Source: Polyodon spathula (lineage: Eukaryota; Chordata; Actinopteri; Acipenseriformes; Polyodontidae). Taken from it: a stretch of DNA of 64,000 nt. The notes beneath the pieces were generated by a model that saw only the letters and a list, made by a program, of their open reading frames with translations, had not been told where the DNA came from and did not search any database. Position numbers and translations under genes: made by a program. This document shows, one piece after another, positions 1 through 12,136 of this stretch. Numbering within the stretch: the first letter of the stretch is position 1; the number at the start of each line of letters is the position of its first letter. Location of the stretch: contig NC_054537.1 of the NCBI RefSeq assembly GCF_017654505.1, positions 154,605 to 218,604 of the forward strand, written 5' to 3'.

Positions 1-409
1 GGCCTTGAATGGTTTGACACCAAGTTACATCCCAGATATGTTAATTGAATATACTCCTGTGCAAAACCTGTGATCTGCTGATGATGGGCTCTTCAGAGTC
101 CCAAAAACCAGGCTATGAGAGATAGGGCTTTCTGTTGCTATGCACCTAAGCTATGGAATGCTCTTCCACAGATAATTAAGGATTCAGAGAATGTGGATAT
201 TTTTAAGACACCTAATTTTTTTTTTTAATTGGCATCTCAGTCTGTGTAAGGAACTGTCTTGTTATGAGTTTACACAGTGCTTGTGTTTAGTGTGTGTGTG
301 TGTGTTTTGTATATAGCCTGCTTTTATTATTATGATTATGTATTATTATTCTTGGTTTGTAATGAACTTTGAGATTTGTCTCATGAATTGCACTATATGA
401 AATAAAGAA

Positions 410-410
<1 letters not shown>
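1..410 (+). mobile_element. L2-like LINE 3' end fragment
   Basis: The plus strand encodes a short degenerate stretch reading RAFCCYAPKLWNALPQ around 120-172, which resembles the C-terminal 'RxFxxAAPxLWNxLP' signature of L2-clade LINE ORF2 proteins. Downstream comes a 3' UTR with a 'cactatatgaaataaag' ending that runs directly into an ATT microsatellite, the usual way vertebrate L2 elements end. Only the last part of ORF2 is present and the window starts inside it. The clade is inferred from the 3' end; another L2-related clade is possible. Confidence 0.6.
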
Positions 411-473
<63 letters not shown>

Positions 474-493
474 GTATTAGTATTATTATTATT
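411..493. repeat. (ATT)n microsatellite
   Basis: About 80 bp of almost pure ATT/TTA triplets, lying between the L2-like 3' end and the CR1 remnant. It probably grew from the L2 3' tail. Confidence 0.95.
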
Positions 494-1417
494 TCTGTCC
501 TTTATCTAATCTCCATTTGTGACTCCTGGTCCTTGTTTCATTTTTAAGGTTGAAAAAGTCCCTTGGGTCGACATTGTCAATACCTTTCAGAATTTTGAAT
601 GCTTGAATCAGATCGCTGAGTAGTCTTCTTTGTTCAAGACTGAATAGATTCAATTCTTTTATTCTGTTTGCATATGACATGCCTTTTAAACCCGGAATAA
701 TTTTGGTCACTCTTTCTTTGCACTCTTTATAGAGCAGCAATATCTTTTTTGTAACGAGGTGACCAGAACTGAACACAGTATTCTAGATGAGCTTTTACTA
801 ATGCATTGTAAAGTTTTAACTTTACTTCACTTGAAATTCAACATTTTTCACTATGTATCCAAGCATTTTGTTGGCCTTTTTTATAGCTTCCCCACATTGT
901 CTAGATGAAGACATTTCTGAGTCAACATAAATGTTGCATCCTCAAAAAAATCAGGCAGGTTAGTTAAACACGATCTCCCTTTCCTGAAATCATGCTGACT
1001 GGCTCCCAGGATACTGTTACCATATAGGGAATTTTCCATTTTGGATCCTATTATAGTTTCCATAAGTTTATATATAGTAGAAGTCAGGTTTATTGGTCTG
1101 GAGTTACCTGGTTCAGTTTTGTCTCCCTTTTTGTGGATCGGTATTATGTTTGCAATTTTCCAATCTGTGGTTAGTGGTTTGTAAATAACTTCTTTCATTT
1201 CTTTGAGTACTATTGGGAGGATCTCATCTGGCCCAGGAGATGTGTTTATTTTAAGAGCCGCTAGTTCCTTTAACACTTCTGCCTCTGTTATGCTAAAGTT
1301 ATTTAAAACTGAATAGGAACTGGATGACATGTGGGGCATGTTGTCCATATCCTCCTTTGTAAAAACTTGTGAAAAGTAATCATTTAATATATTTGCTATT
1401 TTTTTCTCTTCCTTTAT

Positions 1418-2104
1418 AAGAACATAAGAACATAAGAACATAAGAAAGTTTACAAACGAGAGGAGGCCATTCGGCCCATCTTGCTCGTTTGGTTGTTAGT
1501 AGCTTATTGATCCCAAAATCTCATCAAGCAGCTTCTTGAAGGATCCCAGGGTGTCAGCTTCAACAACATTACTGGGGAGTTGATTCCAGACCCTCACAAT
1601 TCTCTGTGTAAAAAAGTGTCTCCTATTTTCTGTTCTGAATGCCCCTTTTTCTAAACTCCATTTGTGACCCCTGGTCCTTGTTTCTTTTTTCAGGCTGAAA
1701 AAGTCCCTTGGGTCGACACTGTCAATACCTTTTATAATTTTGAATGCTTGAATTAGGTCGCCACGTAGTCTTCTTTGTTCAAGACTGAATAGATTCAATT
1801 CTTTTAGCCTGTCTGCATATGACATGCCTTTTAAGCCCGAATAATTCTGGTCGCTCTTCTTTGCACTCTTTCTAGAGCAGCAATATCTTTTTTATAGCGA
1901 GGTGACCAGAACTGAACACAATATTCAAGATGAGGTCTTACTAGTGCATTGTACAGTTTTAACATTACTTCCCTTGATTTAAATTCAACACTTTTCACAA
2001 TGTATCCGAGCATCTTGTTGGCCTTTTTTATAGCTTCCCCACATTGTCTAGATGAAGACATTTCTGAGTCAACAAAAACTCCTAGGTCTTTTTCATAGAT
2101 GATG
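1418..2104 (-). mobile_element. 5'-truncated CR1 copy (CR1-B) nested in CR1-A
   Basis: Starts on the plus strand with three 'aagaacat' 8-mers, the reverse complement of the CR1 3' microsatellite, followed by the conserved CR1 3' UTR and the C-terminal part of ORF2 (1496-1825 reads up to the terminal ILGSISY, 1831-2061 covers the preceding part with KRDI/ERVQRRATRI-type sequence). The two reading frames differ by a 1-nt indel near 1830. The copy ends around 2104, where CR1-A sequence resumes. Only about 680 bp are present, a typical 5'-truncated LINE insertion. Confidence 0.85.
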
Positions 2105-2138
2105 TTGCCATTTGCATCTCTTAGACATTTTATCTCCT

Positions 2139-2914
2139 TGTGACAGAGATCGAATGATGTTTGGTGTTAGATCTCCTTCCCGACCTGTGAGGGCACTAGA
2201 AAGAATGAACAGAGTACCTTTAAGCAAATGGCAAGACAATTTATTCCGTAGGGTAGGTGGAAGTCCACCATTTAGGAAGGGGGCGGAGCTGTGGCACCCA
2301 AGCTCACTGACCCGGACAGTAGACGACGTGGCATCTGAGGATTGGAGGAGCGGATGCACTGGTTAACCAAGGGGTCATGGGCGAGGGTATAAATAGGGGG
2401 GCATAATTTAAGTGATCTGTTCCTTTGCTTATGGTTACACCAAATTACCTAAAAGGAGCCCGTATTGTTCGTACCACCGTTCTGTCAGTCTGTGTACTAA
2501 CACTGTGTGTCTTGCGTTGTTTGTCTTCTCACTAAGAATACTAAACACGATCTGGAGCTGCAGCCGCAGGCCAGCGTAAAACCCGGACATCACAACTCTC
2601 CTTTCAACTACAGGAACTGTCTTTGCACCACTAGCACTAGAATCACGCACTGTCGGAACTGTGTCTGTGTTTGTGTTTTGTGTGAGGGTGAGAAACGACG
2701 GGACTTTTGATTGCCAGTCAAACCCGTGGGATTTACAAACAGCAGTGATACACGCTGCTCTACCACTTCCATCATTGTTATTGTTTGCAGATTTTTCCAT
2801 AAGGCTCTGGACATTATAATCATTAATAAACACCCTTGCACCTGTGAATCATTGTCTGTGTGATTAATCTGCTCTGCACTGCACTCACCTGCACGTATTC
2901 ACCATTTTGGCACG
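2139..2914 (+). mobile_element. Solo LTR inserted in CR1-A
   Basis: A 776-bp block begins TGTGAC and ends GGCACG (a decayed GTCACA) and is bounded by the 5-bp direct duplication CTCCT at 2134-2138 and 2915-2919. CR1-A sequence continues on both sides of the duplication. Inside are a TATAAATA box at 2388-2395 and an AATAAA signal at 2825-2830, both on the plus strand, consistent with U3-R-U5 order. No internal retroelement region is attached, so this is a solo LTR left by recombination. Family assignment (Ty3/Gypsy or ERV) cannot be settled from the LTR alone. Confidence 0.75.
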
Positions 2915-3545
2915 CTCCTCTTTGAATGTTCTTTTGCTGTTAAAATACTGGAACAGAATTTTGCTCATTTCTCATTTCTACCTCTCTCTTGGTCTTTCTA
3001 ACTTCCTTTCTGATTTGAGTTTGCAGTTCCGTGTACTCTTTCTGTGTACTTTTTTCTTGGTCCCTTTTAAACACTTTATAAAGTGTCTCTTTTTGCTGAA
3101 TATTTTTTTATAATTGATCTATTAAACCATTTTGGCCATTTTTAAATTTAGATTTGCCTACTTTTGGGATATAATTATTTTGTGCTTCAGTATAAAAATA
3201 GCCATCCTTTTTTTGTGGATGTTTTCTCTAGTTTACTCCAATCTACTTATGTTAGTCTCTGTTTCATTACTTCATAGTTTGCCTTTTTAAAATTGTAAAC
3301 CTTAGCTTTAGTCGTTACCTTTGGGGTTTTAAAAAGCACTTCAAATGAGACCATGTTGTGATCTGAGTTTGCCAATAGTTCTCTGACCATTGTTGTATTT
3401 ATTCTGTCTTATTTGAAAAGACTAAATCAAAGTGTGCCACCCTCTAGTGGATGCACTGACACATTGCATAAGGAAGCAGTCATTTGTCATTTCTACCATT
3501 TCAATTTCATTTGTCGTGCTCCCCACCGTGTTTTCCCATTTTATA

Positions 3546-4239
3546 CAGGGACGTGAAATATCGCTCATCTCCTGTACAGTTATTCAGAGAAATTGGATTC
3601 GTAACTAAATACACTATTGTGTTTCCCTTCTCTGGTGAAAAAAAAAAAATAGAGATAGAAAATTAAATTCTGAATATTATTTTTCTCAATAACAGTCAGC
3701 AAAATTCAGTGCTTACATGGCATATTAACACCCCGCCTCTGCTCATGAATGATTGGACAGCTGTCAGATCTTTCACTTTGCCATTGGCTACTCACTCACC
3801 TTCAATTTTCATGCAGAATACCATGAACAGCATTGCTTGCTTATGGTTGGACAGCTGCATAAAACATGAGATATTTGACTCTCCTACTGGTTAAACGTAC
3901 AGTCGGTACCTGCACCTGGAGCAGACACAGTTTATGTCCCATCCTGCTAACTTATGATTGGGCTACCGCAGAGACAATGCAGATATTCAATTGGTTGATC
4001 GTATTGCAAAAGGCATTCAGAAAAAAAATAAAATAAATTGTCGCGTACATACAAGCACAGCATAAGCGAGCAGCACGATCAACAGACTGCTGTGGCGCTT
4101 TTGCTTGAAAATATGTTGAAAGCTTTCTTTATTTTCCAACGCTACGACTCGTCAGAAATGTGTTCATGACCCATAATTTAAAAACAGCTGCCACGGGCAC
4201 GATGGCCTGGCCTCGCGGGCACGACTTTGAGGACCACTG
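3546..4239. mobile_element. Unclassified insertion in CR1-A with a hAT-like right end
   Basis: CR1-A similarity stops after 3545 and restarts at about 4240, with roughly 130 bp of CR1 lost. The intervening block begins CAGGGACG and ends GACCACTG, whose reverse complement CAGTGGTC resembles termini of nonautonomous hAT elements. I see no 8-bp duplication and only 3-4 matching terminal bases, so the two ends may not belong to one element. No coding potential was recognised. Confidence 0.35.
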
Positions 4240-5022
4240 GTCTATGGCATGTCCCTATTATTATGCCCTTTAAATTTTTGTCCATTATTCTGACCCATAT
4301 TGATTCTGCGTTGTTTTTTTCTTCCAGATTTAACACCTGGGCTTCAAGACTATTTTTGATGTATAGCGCTACCCCTCCACCTTTTTTGTCCTGCCTGTCT
4401 TTCCTATACAGTGTATACCCACTAATATTATATTCATCCCCATCACTCTCAGATAAACAAGTTTCTGTAACACCTACCACATTATAGTTACTTGTCAGTG
4501 CAGTAGCTTCAAGTTCTAACATTTTTATTTTTGAAACTTCTAGTATTTAGATAAATACATTTAATGGCTATCTTACCTGAGTTATTGTCCTTGTTTTGAT
4601 GTAGTCTCCCATCTGTTTTTTTTGTTGATTTCTCCCCCCTTCCTTTCTAGTTTAAATGCTTCTGAACCTCCTCAAGGATAGTCGTTGTTATAGAATGTGG
4701 TCCTATGTTCAAGGAAGGTGAAGCCTTTCTGTGAGCACCACTATTTCAGCCATGCATTTAGCTTATTTATTTCCATCTGTCCATATGGTCCTTTGCAAGG
4801 TGCTGGCAGTACCCAAAAAATACCACATTTTTTGTCTTGTCTCTTAATTTCCTTCCTAGCTCTCTGAATTTGTTTTGTAGGGATTTTGGTCTGTCTCTTC
4901 TAATTTGGTTTGTACCAATGTGGACAACTACTACCGGGTCGTCTCCTATTCGTTCTAGGAGCCGGTCCACCTTCTCAGTTATGTGCATGACAAAGGCTCC
5001 TGGAAGGCAGCACACTGTTGTA

Positions 5023-6455
5023 GCAAAATTTTGTCAAGATTCACCTGTGTAAAGCACCCCAGCTAATGCAAGGTCAGGATTTCATTGTCAATGATTAGGC
5101 TCTTTCTCTTTGCAATCTTCTAAAGGCAATATTTTGCAATATTTTTCACTTGCAGCAAATCAGCAAGACGTGCAGGACTCACCCAGGTCTTTACTGCAGA
5201 ATGTTTGCCAATAAGAACACAGAATGTAACATTAAGATAAACATGGAATAAATTACTTTGTTACGCTATATGGATGAGACCAGACCATGTTTCACATCTT
5301 AACAGTGTTTACCGGTCTACATTGATCATTACTGTTTAAATGTAATATATGCCACTAGTATTAACAGAGATTGATCAGCTTGCCTAACCCCCAGGAGAGA
5401 CAGCCTCAGATGCTATACCGATGATTCCGATGATCTGGAGGTATTGGGAGCTTCTCCGTCTGTTGCCTCTGTGCTTGATATTTATAGGCTTAGAGCATTC
5501 ATGACTGCTGTTTGTTCCTGTTATCTTACTAATTATAATAGCAATTAGTTATTCAGCTATTACTCCATTCAAGTGCAACCAACCACCAACTACTCTCTTT
5601 CACAAGGTTACTGTAATTAATTATTTAGCATGGGTCTCCTTTCCCATACATTCCTGCATGTGCCTTATCACTCCACATGCTGAGCCTAATCACTATAATC
5701 ATTAATATTTCCATACAGAAAGAAAAATAAAACAGCATTGTATTTGTAATATTTGTTATGAATTACACCGTGTAACAATTTTTTTTTTTTTGTTCCTGGG
5801 TAGTAAGTGTTATTTCCTAATTGCTTATGCCTCAAAAGCATAGAAAATGGCTATTATTCCCCACAAACTTTGCTTTTGTGACCAGGACAGTGATATTTCA
5901 AAATATCACTATTTCCAATGGGAAAATGGGCAATTGTGTCTTTTCGTTCACATAAAGTCAGAAAAAAACAACATATGAATCCAAATTAACATGTATTTAT
6001 ACTAAAGTAATACAAAAATGACTGCAAAAGATTTAGAAGTGAGTAGTTTTTCGAGATTTGCGATTATACTGTATTTACAGTATAAAAAACAAGAACAAAA
6101 ATTGTGTTACTCAGTGTTATTCATATATTATTAAATAAATACATTAAAAAATGCAATATATAACAAATATATTCTTGGTCCAGCTATATATATATATAAC
6201 TTTATTAAATTAAGCGATGATTTCTGACAGTTTCCTAATGAAGAACCCGATTCCGCTAAAGAAAACATACTTCACTCCAAAAGACTTTTATTTGCTCCTC
6301 GAAATCAAACATCTTACTCCACATTCCTGATGACTTGGCTGTAACCTTCTCTTCTCTCATCTTGCACGTCTTCCTTTAGCAAGGATTGAAGACAGATGAA
6401 GAAGTGTGGGGTACGGGGGGCATTTGTTGCCCAACTCAGATCCCTTGTTTACTTA
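5023..6455. other. Non-coding spacer
   Basis: AT-rich sequence without a recognisable gene or element. It includes a short TA run near 6183-6199 and several poly-A/T stretches. Confidence 0.6.
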
Positions 6456-8625
6456 CAGTTTTTTACAGTTGCTTTGACACATTTTTCAAACCATACTTCC
6501 AAAGTGCAAACCTCCTAACATAAAAACAGAAACAGAGTTGTTAAATTCTGACCTTAGGACACATGTTTACATACAAAATGAAAAACTCTTAATCACCTAC
6601 TCAAGTCTTTAAGTACTATTGTTTTTCCTAACAACCTATTTCAAATGCTAATTGATAATCTGGCAAAATACTTAATTATTTGAGCATCTGGCAAAAATCA
6701 GTGCTCATTGTTGCAAATGACCTCATTCAAGGAAGCTTAATTAATAATCATTACATCACTACATAAAAACTCTGAGGCAACAGCAGCAGTTTGGAGCAAC
6801 TGGATGAAGTTACTGGACGTAGACGGGGATGTGGACGTGGTCAACAACGACGTGCGGCAGTCTTAAATGAAATTAGAGCAACAGTGATTGACCACGTCAT
6901 AAACAGAGGTTTGACAAAGAAAGAAGCTGGTCGTGTTGTCCAACCAAATTTGAAGAGGTCTACTGACGGTTCAATTATCAGATCATTTCGGACTGAGAGT
7001 CAGTAAGTGTGCAATCTTGGAATGGCATGTACAGTATTACAGAAACAATGTTTCCATTACTGCAGTGTTGGATTGAAATTGCTGTTTTTCAGAACTGAAA
7101 GGAAAGGCGCCAGTGGTGGACGTGGCTGTATTCTTACTGCAGAGCAGGAGATGGCCATAGTGGACATGGTGCTGCAAAAAATGACATTCACCTAAAGGAC
7201 ATCCAGCAGAAAATCATTGCAGATGTAGAAATGTTTGAAAAGGTTGATGCCATAAGCACAATCACTATTGGACACATATTGAAAAGCCACCAAATAATTC
7301 TGAAACAGATTTATTTGGTGCCTTTTTAAAGAGATCAGAAGACAGTGAAAGCATTGCAAAGTGAATACGCTGAGGTAAGTGTACAGTAATTTTGCTAGTA
7401 CTACAGTGATGATATGAGCAGTGAGATGCTTTGTGGCTGAGAATTGTGTGTTTTTGTTCATATTCTTCTGATATGTGGTCTATGTTCTATAGTACAGCAG
7501 GAGGGCTGTCAGCCTTGTTCTGTGAATTGTGAAATGACAGTAAATCCCATGAATGAATCTTGTTTTTCAGAGATGGATGGAGTTGGATGCAGGAGTCAAC
7601 CACCATGAGTTCCTCTATGTTGATGAAGCAGGCTTCGATCTGCTCCAAACGTCAGCGCTGTGGTCGGAACGTTATTGGCCAGCATGCCACAGTCAATGTT
7701 CTGGGGCAGCAGGGCAGGAATATAACAATGTGTGCGGCCATATCACAAAATGGAGTTGTGGCACAAAATCCTGTGCCAGGGCAATACAATTCAGCCTATC
7801 TGCTGAATTTTTTGGATATTTGGCATAATCACCTCGTACATCTGAATGCTGGAGTTACATTTGTGGTAGTCTGGGACAATGTCAATCTCCATCATGCATT
7901 GGTAGCACAGGCGTGGTTTGCAGCACATCCAGACTTCAGCATGATGTTCCTGACACCATATTCTCTATTTCTCAACCATATAGAGGATTTTTTTCAGCCT
8001 AGATGTGGAAGGTGTATAACCTCCACCGTTACGAGCAAGCCGCCCTCGTCCAGGCCATGGAAGAGGCGTGTGGTGACATCACAGCACAGCAGTGCCAGGG
8101 CTGGATAAGGCACTCTGAGAGATCTTACCCACAGTGCCTGGCTAATGAGGGCTTAAGTGTGATGTGGATGACAATCTGTGGTCTCCTGCTGAAGAGAGAA
8201 CAGATAATGGATGAAATGGGGTGGAATATCATACCAAATGCATATTGCATCTTATTCTGTATATTTACAATACTGTAAGTTATCATTTTGTTCACTGGGA
8301 TTTAGATCATCTTTTTATTTTATTTAAACAAAAGATGCATGTTTTATGTTTGTTTATATTGATATTTTTTTGTGTTCAATAATATTATTTGTTAAGGATT
8401 ATTTTATGTTATTATGCTCAAATGACTAAAATGAAAATATTGAATTATTTGAGGTTTTGGTGTTATGAATTGCTTCTGCATTATGTATTTATCGTATTTG
8501 ACTCAAAGACTTTAATTCCACACTGTTTATAGGATTTTGATACTAGAGTGAGTAGTTTTGTGTTAAGAATTTTGCACTTTGAAATTGTGTTTCAAAAAAT
8601 GTGTCAAAGCAATTGTAAAAAAATG
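6456..8625 (+). mobile_element. IS630/Tc1-mariner-type DNA transposon
   Basis: The two ends form imperfect terminal inverted repeats of about 55 bp: the left begins CAGTTTTTTACAGTTGC at 6456, the right reads CATTTTTTTACAATTGC in reverse complement ending at 8625, and both continue with 'tttgacacattttt'. TA dinucleotides flank both ends (6454-6455, 8626-8627), the target duplication of this superfamily. The 2170-bp element contains one broken transposase gene with two canonical introns. It is not mobile by itself in this copy. Confidence 0.85.
6783..8214 (+). pseudogene. Intron-containing IS630/Tc1-type transposase pseudogene
   Basis: Three exons are visible. Exon 1 ends at 7002 before a GTAAGT donor; intron 1 is 7003-7092 ending TTTTTCAG; exon 2 runs 7093-7374; intron 2 is 7375-7570 (GTAAGT...TTTTTCAG); exon 3 runs 7571-8214. 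The catalytic triad is present: D in YVDEAGF (about 7621-7640), D in VVVWDNVNLHH (about 7867-7900), E in HIEDFF, with 35 residues between the second D and the E. A basic, helix-turn-helix-like N-terminus precedes it. It is broken by an indel in an A6 run near 7175, a stop at 7327-7329, and frameshifts near 7645, 7990 and 8155. No ATG is seen at the apparent N-terminus, so the true start may lie elsewhere. Family membership follows from the DDE spacing and residues; the exact subfamily is not assigned. Confidence 0.8.
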
Positions 8626-8891
8626 TAATATTTTGGTATCCCTGAAATGCCTCCTTAATAGTATGATAATAATAAGAAAGTTTCTTGTCAGTGTTGTTTG
8701 CACCGGTCTTGACAGTCACCAATGCAGAAAACATTATAGCAAAACAGCTCTGGAGCTCATTCAACCCATCATAATGGCTCATCAAGGTAGCATTTGAATA
8801 ACACTGATCTACAGTAATTCAAATATAGAGCAGTTATAAAGTCTGTAGGCAATGCTGCTGTGAAACAGATAAATCCTCACTGATCTGAAGA

Positions 8892-9357
8892 ATGACATCT
8901 CTCAAGAGCTGTGTGTCCCGGTACAAAAGCATGACATCTCTCAAGAGCTGTGTGTCCCGGTACAAAAGCATGACATCTCTCAAGAGCTGTGTGTCCCGGT
9001 ACAAAAGCATGACATCTCTCAAGAGCTGTGTGTCCCGGTACAAAAGCATGACATCTCTCAAGAGCTGTGTGTCCCGGTACAAAAGCATGACATCTCTCAA
9101 GAGCTGTGTGTCCCAGTACAAAAGCATGACATTTCTCAAGAGCTGTGTGTCTCAGTACAACAGGGTGGCATCTCTCAAGAGCTGTGTGTCCTGGTACAAA
9201 AGCATGACATCTCTCAAGAGCTGTGTGTCCCAGTACAAAAGCATGACATCTCTCCAGAGCTGTGTGTCCCAGTACAAAAGCATGACATCTCTCAAGAGCT
9301 GTGTGTCTCAGTACAACAGGGTGGCATCTCTCAAGAGGTGTGTGTCCCGGTACAAAT
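8892..9357. repeat. 39-bp minisatellite, about 12 copies
   Basis: Tandem units of 39 bp with the core 'atgacatctctcaagagctg'. Because 39 is divisible by 3 and the unit lacks stops, long open frames appear on both strands (13-residue repeats), but nothing suggests they are genes. The left six units are almost identical; the right ones are more diverged and alternate two variants. Confidence 0.95.
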
Positions 9358-11576
9358 TTGAATTGCTTTTTTTAATGTTGTCTTGATGATGGAACCTATC
9401 TTCTAGACATATGGTGTTCATATTAAACAGGAAATATAATTAAACATACAGATGTCAGCACCAGGACCCTCATGAGCCACAGCGGTGGTCATGTAATCTC
9501 ATTGCATGTCATGTGGTGCCTCAGCCTGCAAGTTTCATTGCTCAACATTGCTTTTCTGTGCTAAAATAAATAGCAGGTGGTCATCTCACTAACCACCCTG
9601 TACTTAGTGGAAGTGTAGAAGGCAGCCTAAAGTATGAAGAAGGTAAGCATTATACACAACATCTCCCAAATGCCAGCAAGCAGCATATAAATAGCACACA
9701 GCTAATCAGATTAACACAGAGCAGGCACCTGTTACAGTAATGTAATGTTTGTAATCTGAGACTCTTTATGATCTCTGGTACACAGTGCTAGGGAGAAATG
9801 AACTAATGCCTGAAAGATCACTGAACTGCTTTAGCGTTTCTGAAGATCTGTTTTCCACAGCAGTATTTCAAAGGGAGGGACTTGGAGTATTTTTAGTTTG
9901 TTTAATAATTTTTTAAACTGGCAGTGTCTAATAAGTGTTATGAAAGATATGTAGTATATACTGTAGCTAAACCACTTTTTCATGTCATTCTGCCAAAACG
10001 ATGGGGTTACCCTGAGTAATTGATTTAAACAGAATAGTTATGGACAGGTTAGAATCAAACCTGGTCAGAATTCTGAGCCGGATTTGGTCACCCCTGACAA
10101 CAGTTTTGTTTTTTTCTTACGTTTGTTAAAACATTATAGATAATTAATGAAATCACAGACTAAATAGTTCATTACCTCTCCTAACCTGAACTTGTTTACT
10201 GGACTCTCCTTGACTGCTACACCATCTCCAAAGCTACATTCACAGACATATCCCTGCAGGCCAGTTAGAACAGCACAACATTAACCATCATTTTTACTAG
10301 AGATGAAAGGTAGTTTATCAACTCCTCATTATTTTCCAAAATTAAATGTTTCCAGACCTAACCAACAAGGGATATAGATGATAGAGAGCCACACACATTA
10401 TTGTAGAAGGCTGAATATTTATTTCACTACATAGAGCGCTCCAGTAAGTTAGCTGTGTATGGTTCTGCAGGACCACACTACATGAGCACTTCAGTGAGTT
10501 AGCCTGTGTCCTTTTCCAATGAAGTCATTCTGGGTTCTAAATTAGCTTGAGATTGGCCTCTTTGTGCAATGTGACTGAGCCGTGGCCTTGTGCTTCACAA
10601 TAATCCCTCATCCCTGTCCCTCATTGTGACTCCAGCGTGCAATCCTTTCCGACCAAGGATCTGATTTCCAATTGACCATTTGTCATGTTAGACCATTGAC
10701 TGTGAAAGCAATTTGATTGTGCAGCATTATCCAAAACTGAAAGCACTCGATAATACATTTAATAGCCAAGTCAAAGGAAGAAAATTACTGTAACTTTTCC
10801 TTTTTTTAAACACTCTGTACAGCATGTTTACTAAACATGAAACTGCGTTTTTACATGTTGCATTATCGTTGTATTTTATTAGATACTGTGTGTTCGTTTA
10901 CACTAGGTAATTAAAGAGAATGTTGCCTTGGTTATGGCTTCATATCTTGGTGCTTGTTAAGTGTGGCTAATGAATAATTTAAACAAACATGTAAAAGGTA
11001 CAAAGGTAAGTCAGCATTCTAGAGAGCTGTGAGCTGGTATTACTTTGTTAACAGGATGAATGCAGGATCCTAATTCCCACTCAAAAGTGACTCGTCTCGT
11101 GAAACGAGGCAGGTCTTCCTTCTTCTTATTGAAGGAAAAAGCAGCAAACACTACATGTGCATTTGAGCAGTCTGCCGGTCTGATAGAAAAACTCAATCCA
11201 ATGAGAAAGAAAACAAACAACAGCCCTTCACTTTAAGGATCAGTTATAAACTGTCAAATATTCATGTGGCTGTGGACTATGGACATAAACAGCCCACGTG
11301 AATAGACACTACAGGCTTACGATTCTGTTTGTAAAAATAAATCCACGTGAATCAACATTCTAGTGATGGACAACTCTCCGCATTTCAAGCTTTGTGAGAA
11401 TATTTAATACATACAGACAGAAAGGTACATGAACGCATAGCCCCATATGTCTTATACGACTGGAGAAAATTACATTTTAAAACCAAAAACCTCCAAAATG
11501 ACCTTTCTAGGCTTCTAGTGTTAAAAGAAAACATTGAGGAGATGGGGTTGATTCATAATCAGAATGTAACAAGAAG
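9358..11576. other. Non-coding spacer
   Basis: No open frame with recognisable similarity, no terminal repeats and no clear tandem array. Base composition is ordinary and AT-rich. Confidence 0.6.
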
Positions 11577-11704
11577 AATGCACCTGTTGCTTGATAACAG
11601 TTTCCCATCGTCATTCATCAATAGATTTAGTAATCTGAAGGACACAACATAAGAACATAAGAAAGTTTACAAACAAGAGGAGGCCATTCGGCCCATCTTG
11701 CTCG
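11577..11704. repeat. Left arm of a perfect 128-bp inverted repeat
   Basis: This segment is the exact reverse complement of 13352-13479. It comprises about 70 bp of non-CR1 sequence plus the CR1 tail and the first 50 or so bases of the CR1 3' UTR. Beyond it the arms continue as diverged CR1 sequence. Confidence 0.9.
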
Positions 11705-12010
11705 TTTGGTTGTTAGTAGCTTATTGATTCCAGAATCTCATCAAGCAGCTTCTTGAAGGATCCCAAGGTGTCAGCTTCAACAACATTACTGGGGAGATGG
11801 ACTCAGACTCCCACAATTCTCTGTGTAAAAAAGTGTCTTCGATTTTCTGTTCTGAATGCCCCTTTATATAATCCCCATTTGTGACCCCTGGTCCTTGTTT
11901 CTTTTTCAGGTTGAAAAAGTCCCTTGGGTCAACATTGTCAATACCTTTCAGAATTTTGAATGCTTGAATCAGATCACCACATAGTCTTCTTTGTTCAAGA
12001 CTGAATAGAT
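11646..12010 (-). mobile_element. CR1 3' fragment, left member of an inverted pair
   Basis: Carries the CR1 3' tail and the coding end of ORF2 (terminal residues and the SLEQRRLCGDLIQAFKILKG region) on the minus strand, then breaks into a run of 22 T at 12010-12031. Within the coding part it differs from the partner copy by several percent, although the terminal 128 bp are identical. Confidence 0.85.
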
Positions 12011-12049
12011 TTTTTTTTTTTTTTTTTTTTTTACCCCGAGACACATGGG

Positions 12050-12132
12050 AGATCTAAGAGTCTCTGTGTATCTCTAAGGGGCTCTGTGTATCTCTAAAAA
12101 GCTCTGTGTATCTTTAAGGGGCTCTGTAGGAA
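12050..12132. repeat. 20-bp tandem repeat spacer
   Basis: Four copies of a 20-bp unit, 'gctctgtgtatctctaaggg', between the two oppositely oriented CR1 fragments. Confidence 0.8.
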
Positions 12133-12136
12133 ACAA

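Larger units (their letters stand above)
494..5022 (-). mobile_element. Old CR1 LINE copy (CR1-A) with nested insertions
   Basis: Minus-strand matches to the CR1 consensus provided by the intact copy at 35161-39518 occur, in element order, at 4240-5022 (end of ORF1, start of ORF2), 2915-3545 (endonuclease to linker), 2105-2138, 905-1417 (reverse transcriptase, fingers) and 494-905 (C-terminus). The copy is interrupted by another CR1 (1418-2104), a solo LTR (2139-2914) and an unclassified insertion (3546-4239). About 550 bp of the RT core is deleted near 905, and the 3' tail is missing. All frames are broken by stops and indels. The ORF1/ORF2 junction 14-mer AGCATTTAAACTAG is retained at 4647-4660. 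It is clearly an older relative of the young CR1 copies. Confidence 0.85.

Noticed and set aside
8834..9386. Repetitive protein genes on either strand of the 39-bp array
   Set aside because: The open frames follow from a stop-free unit of 39 bp; no start context, codon bias or flanking exon supports a gene.
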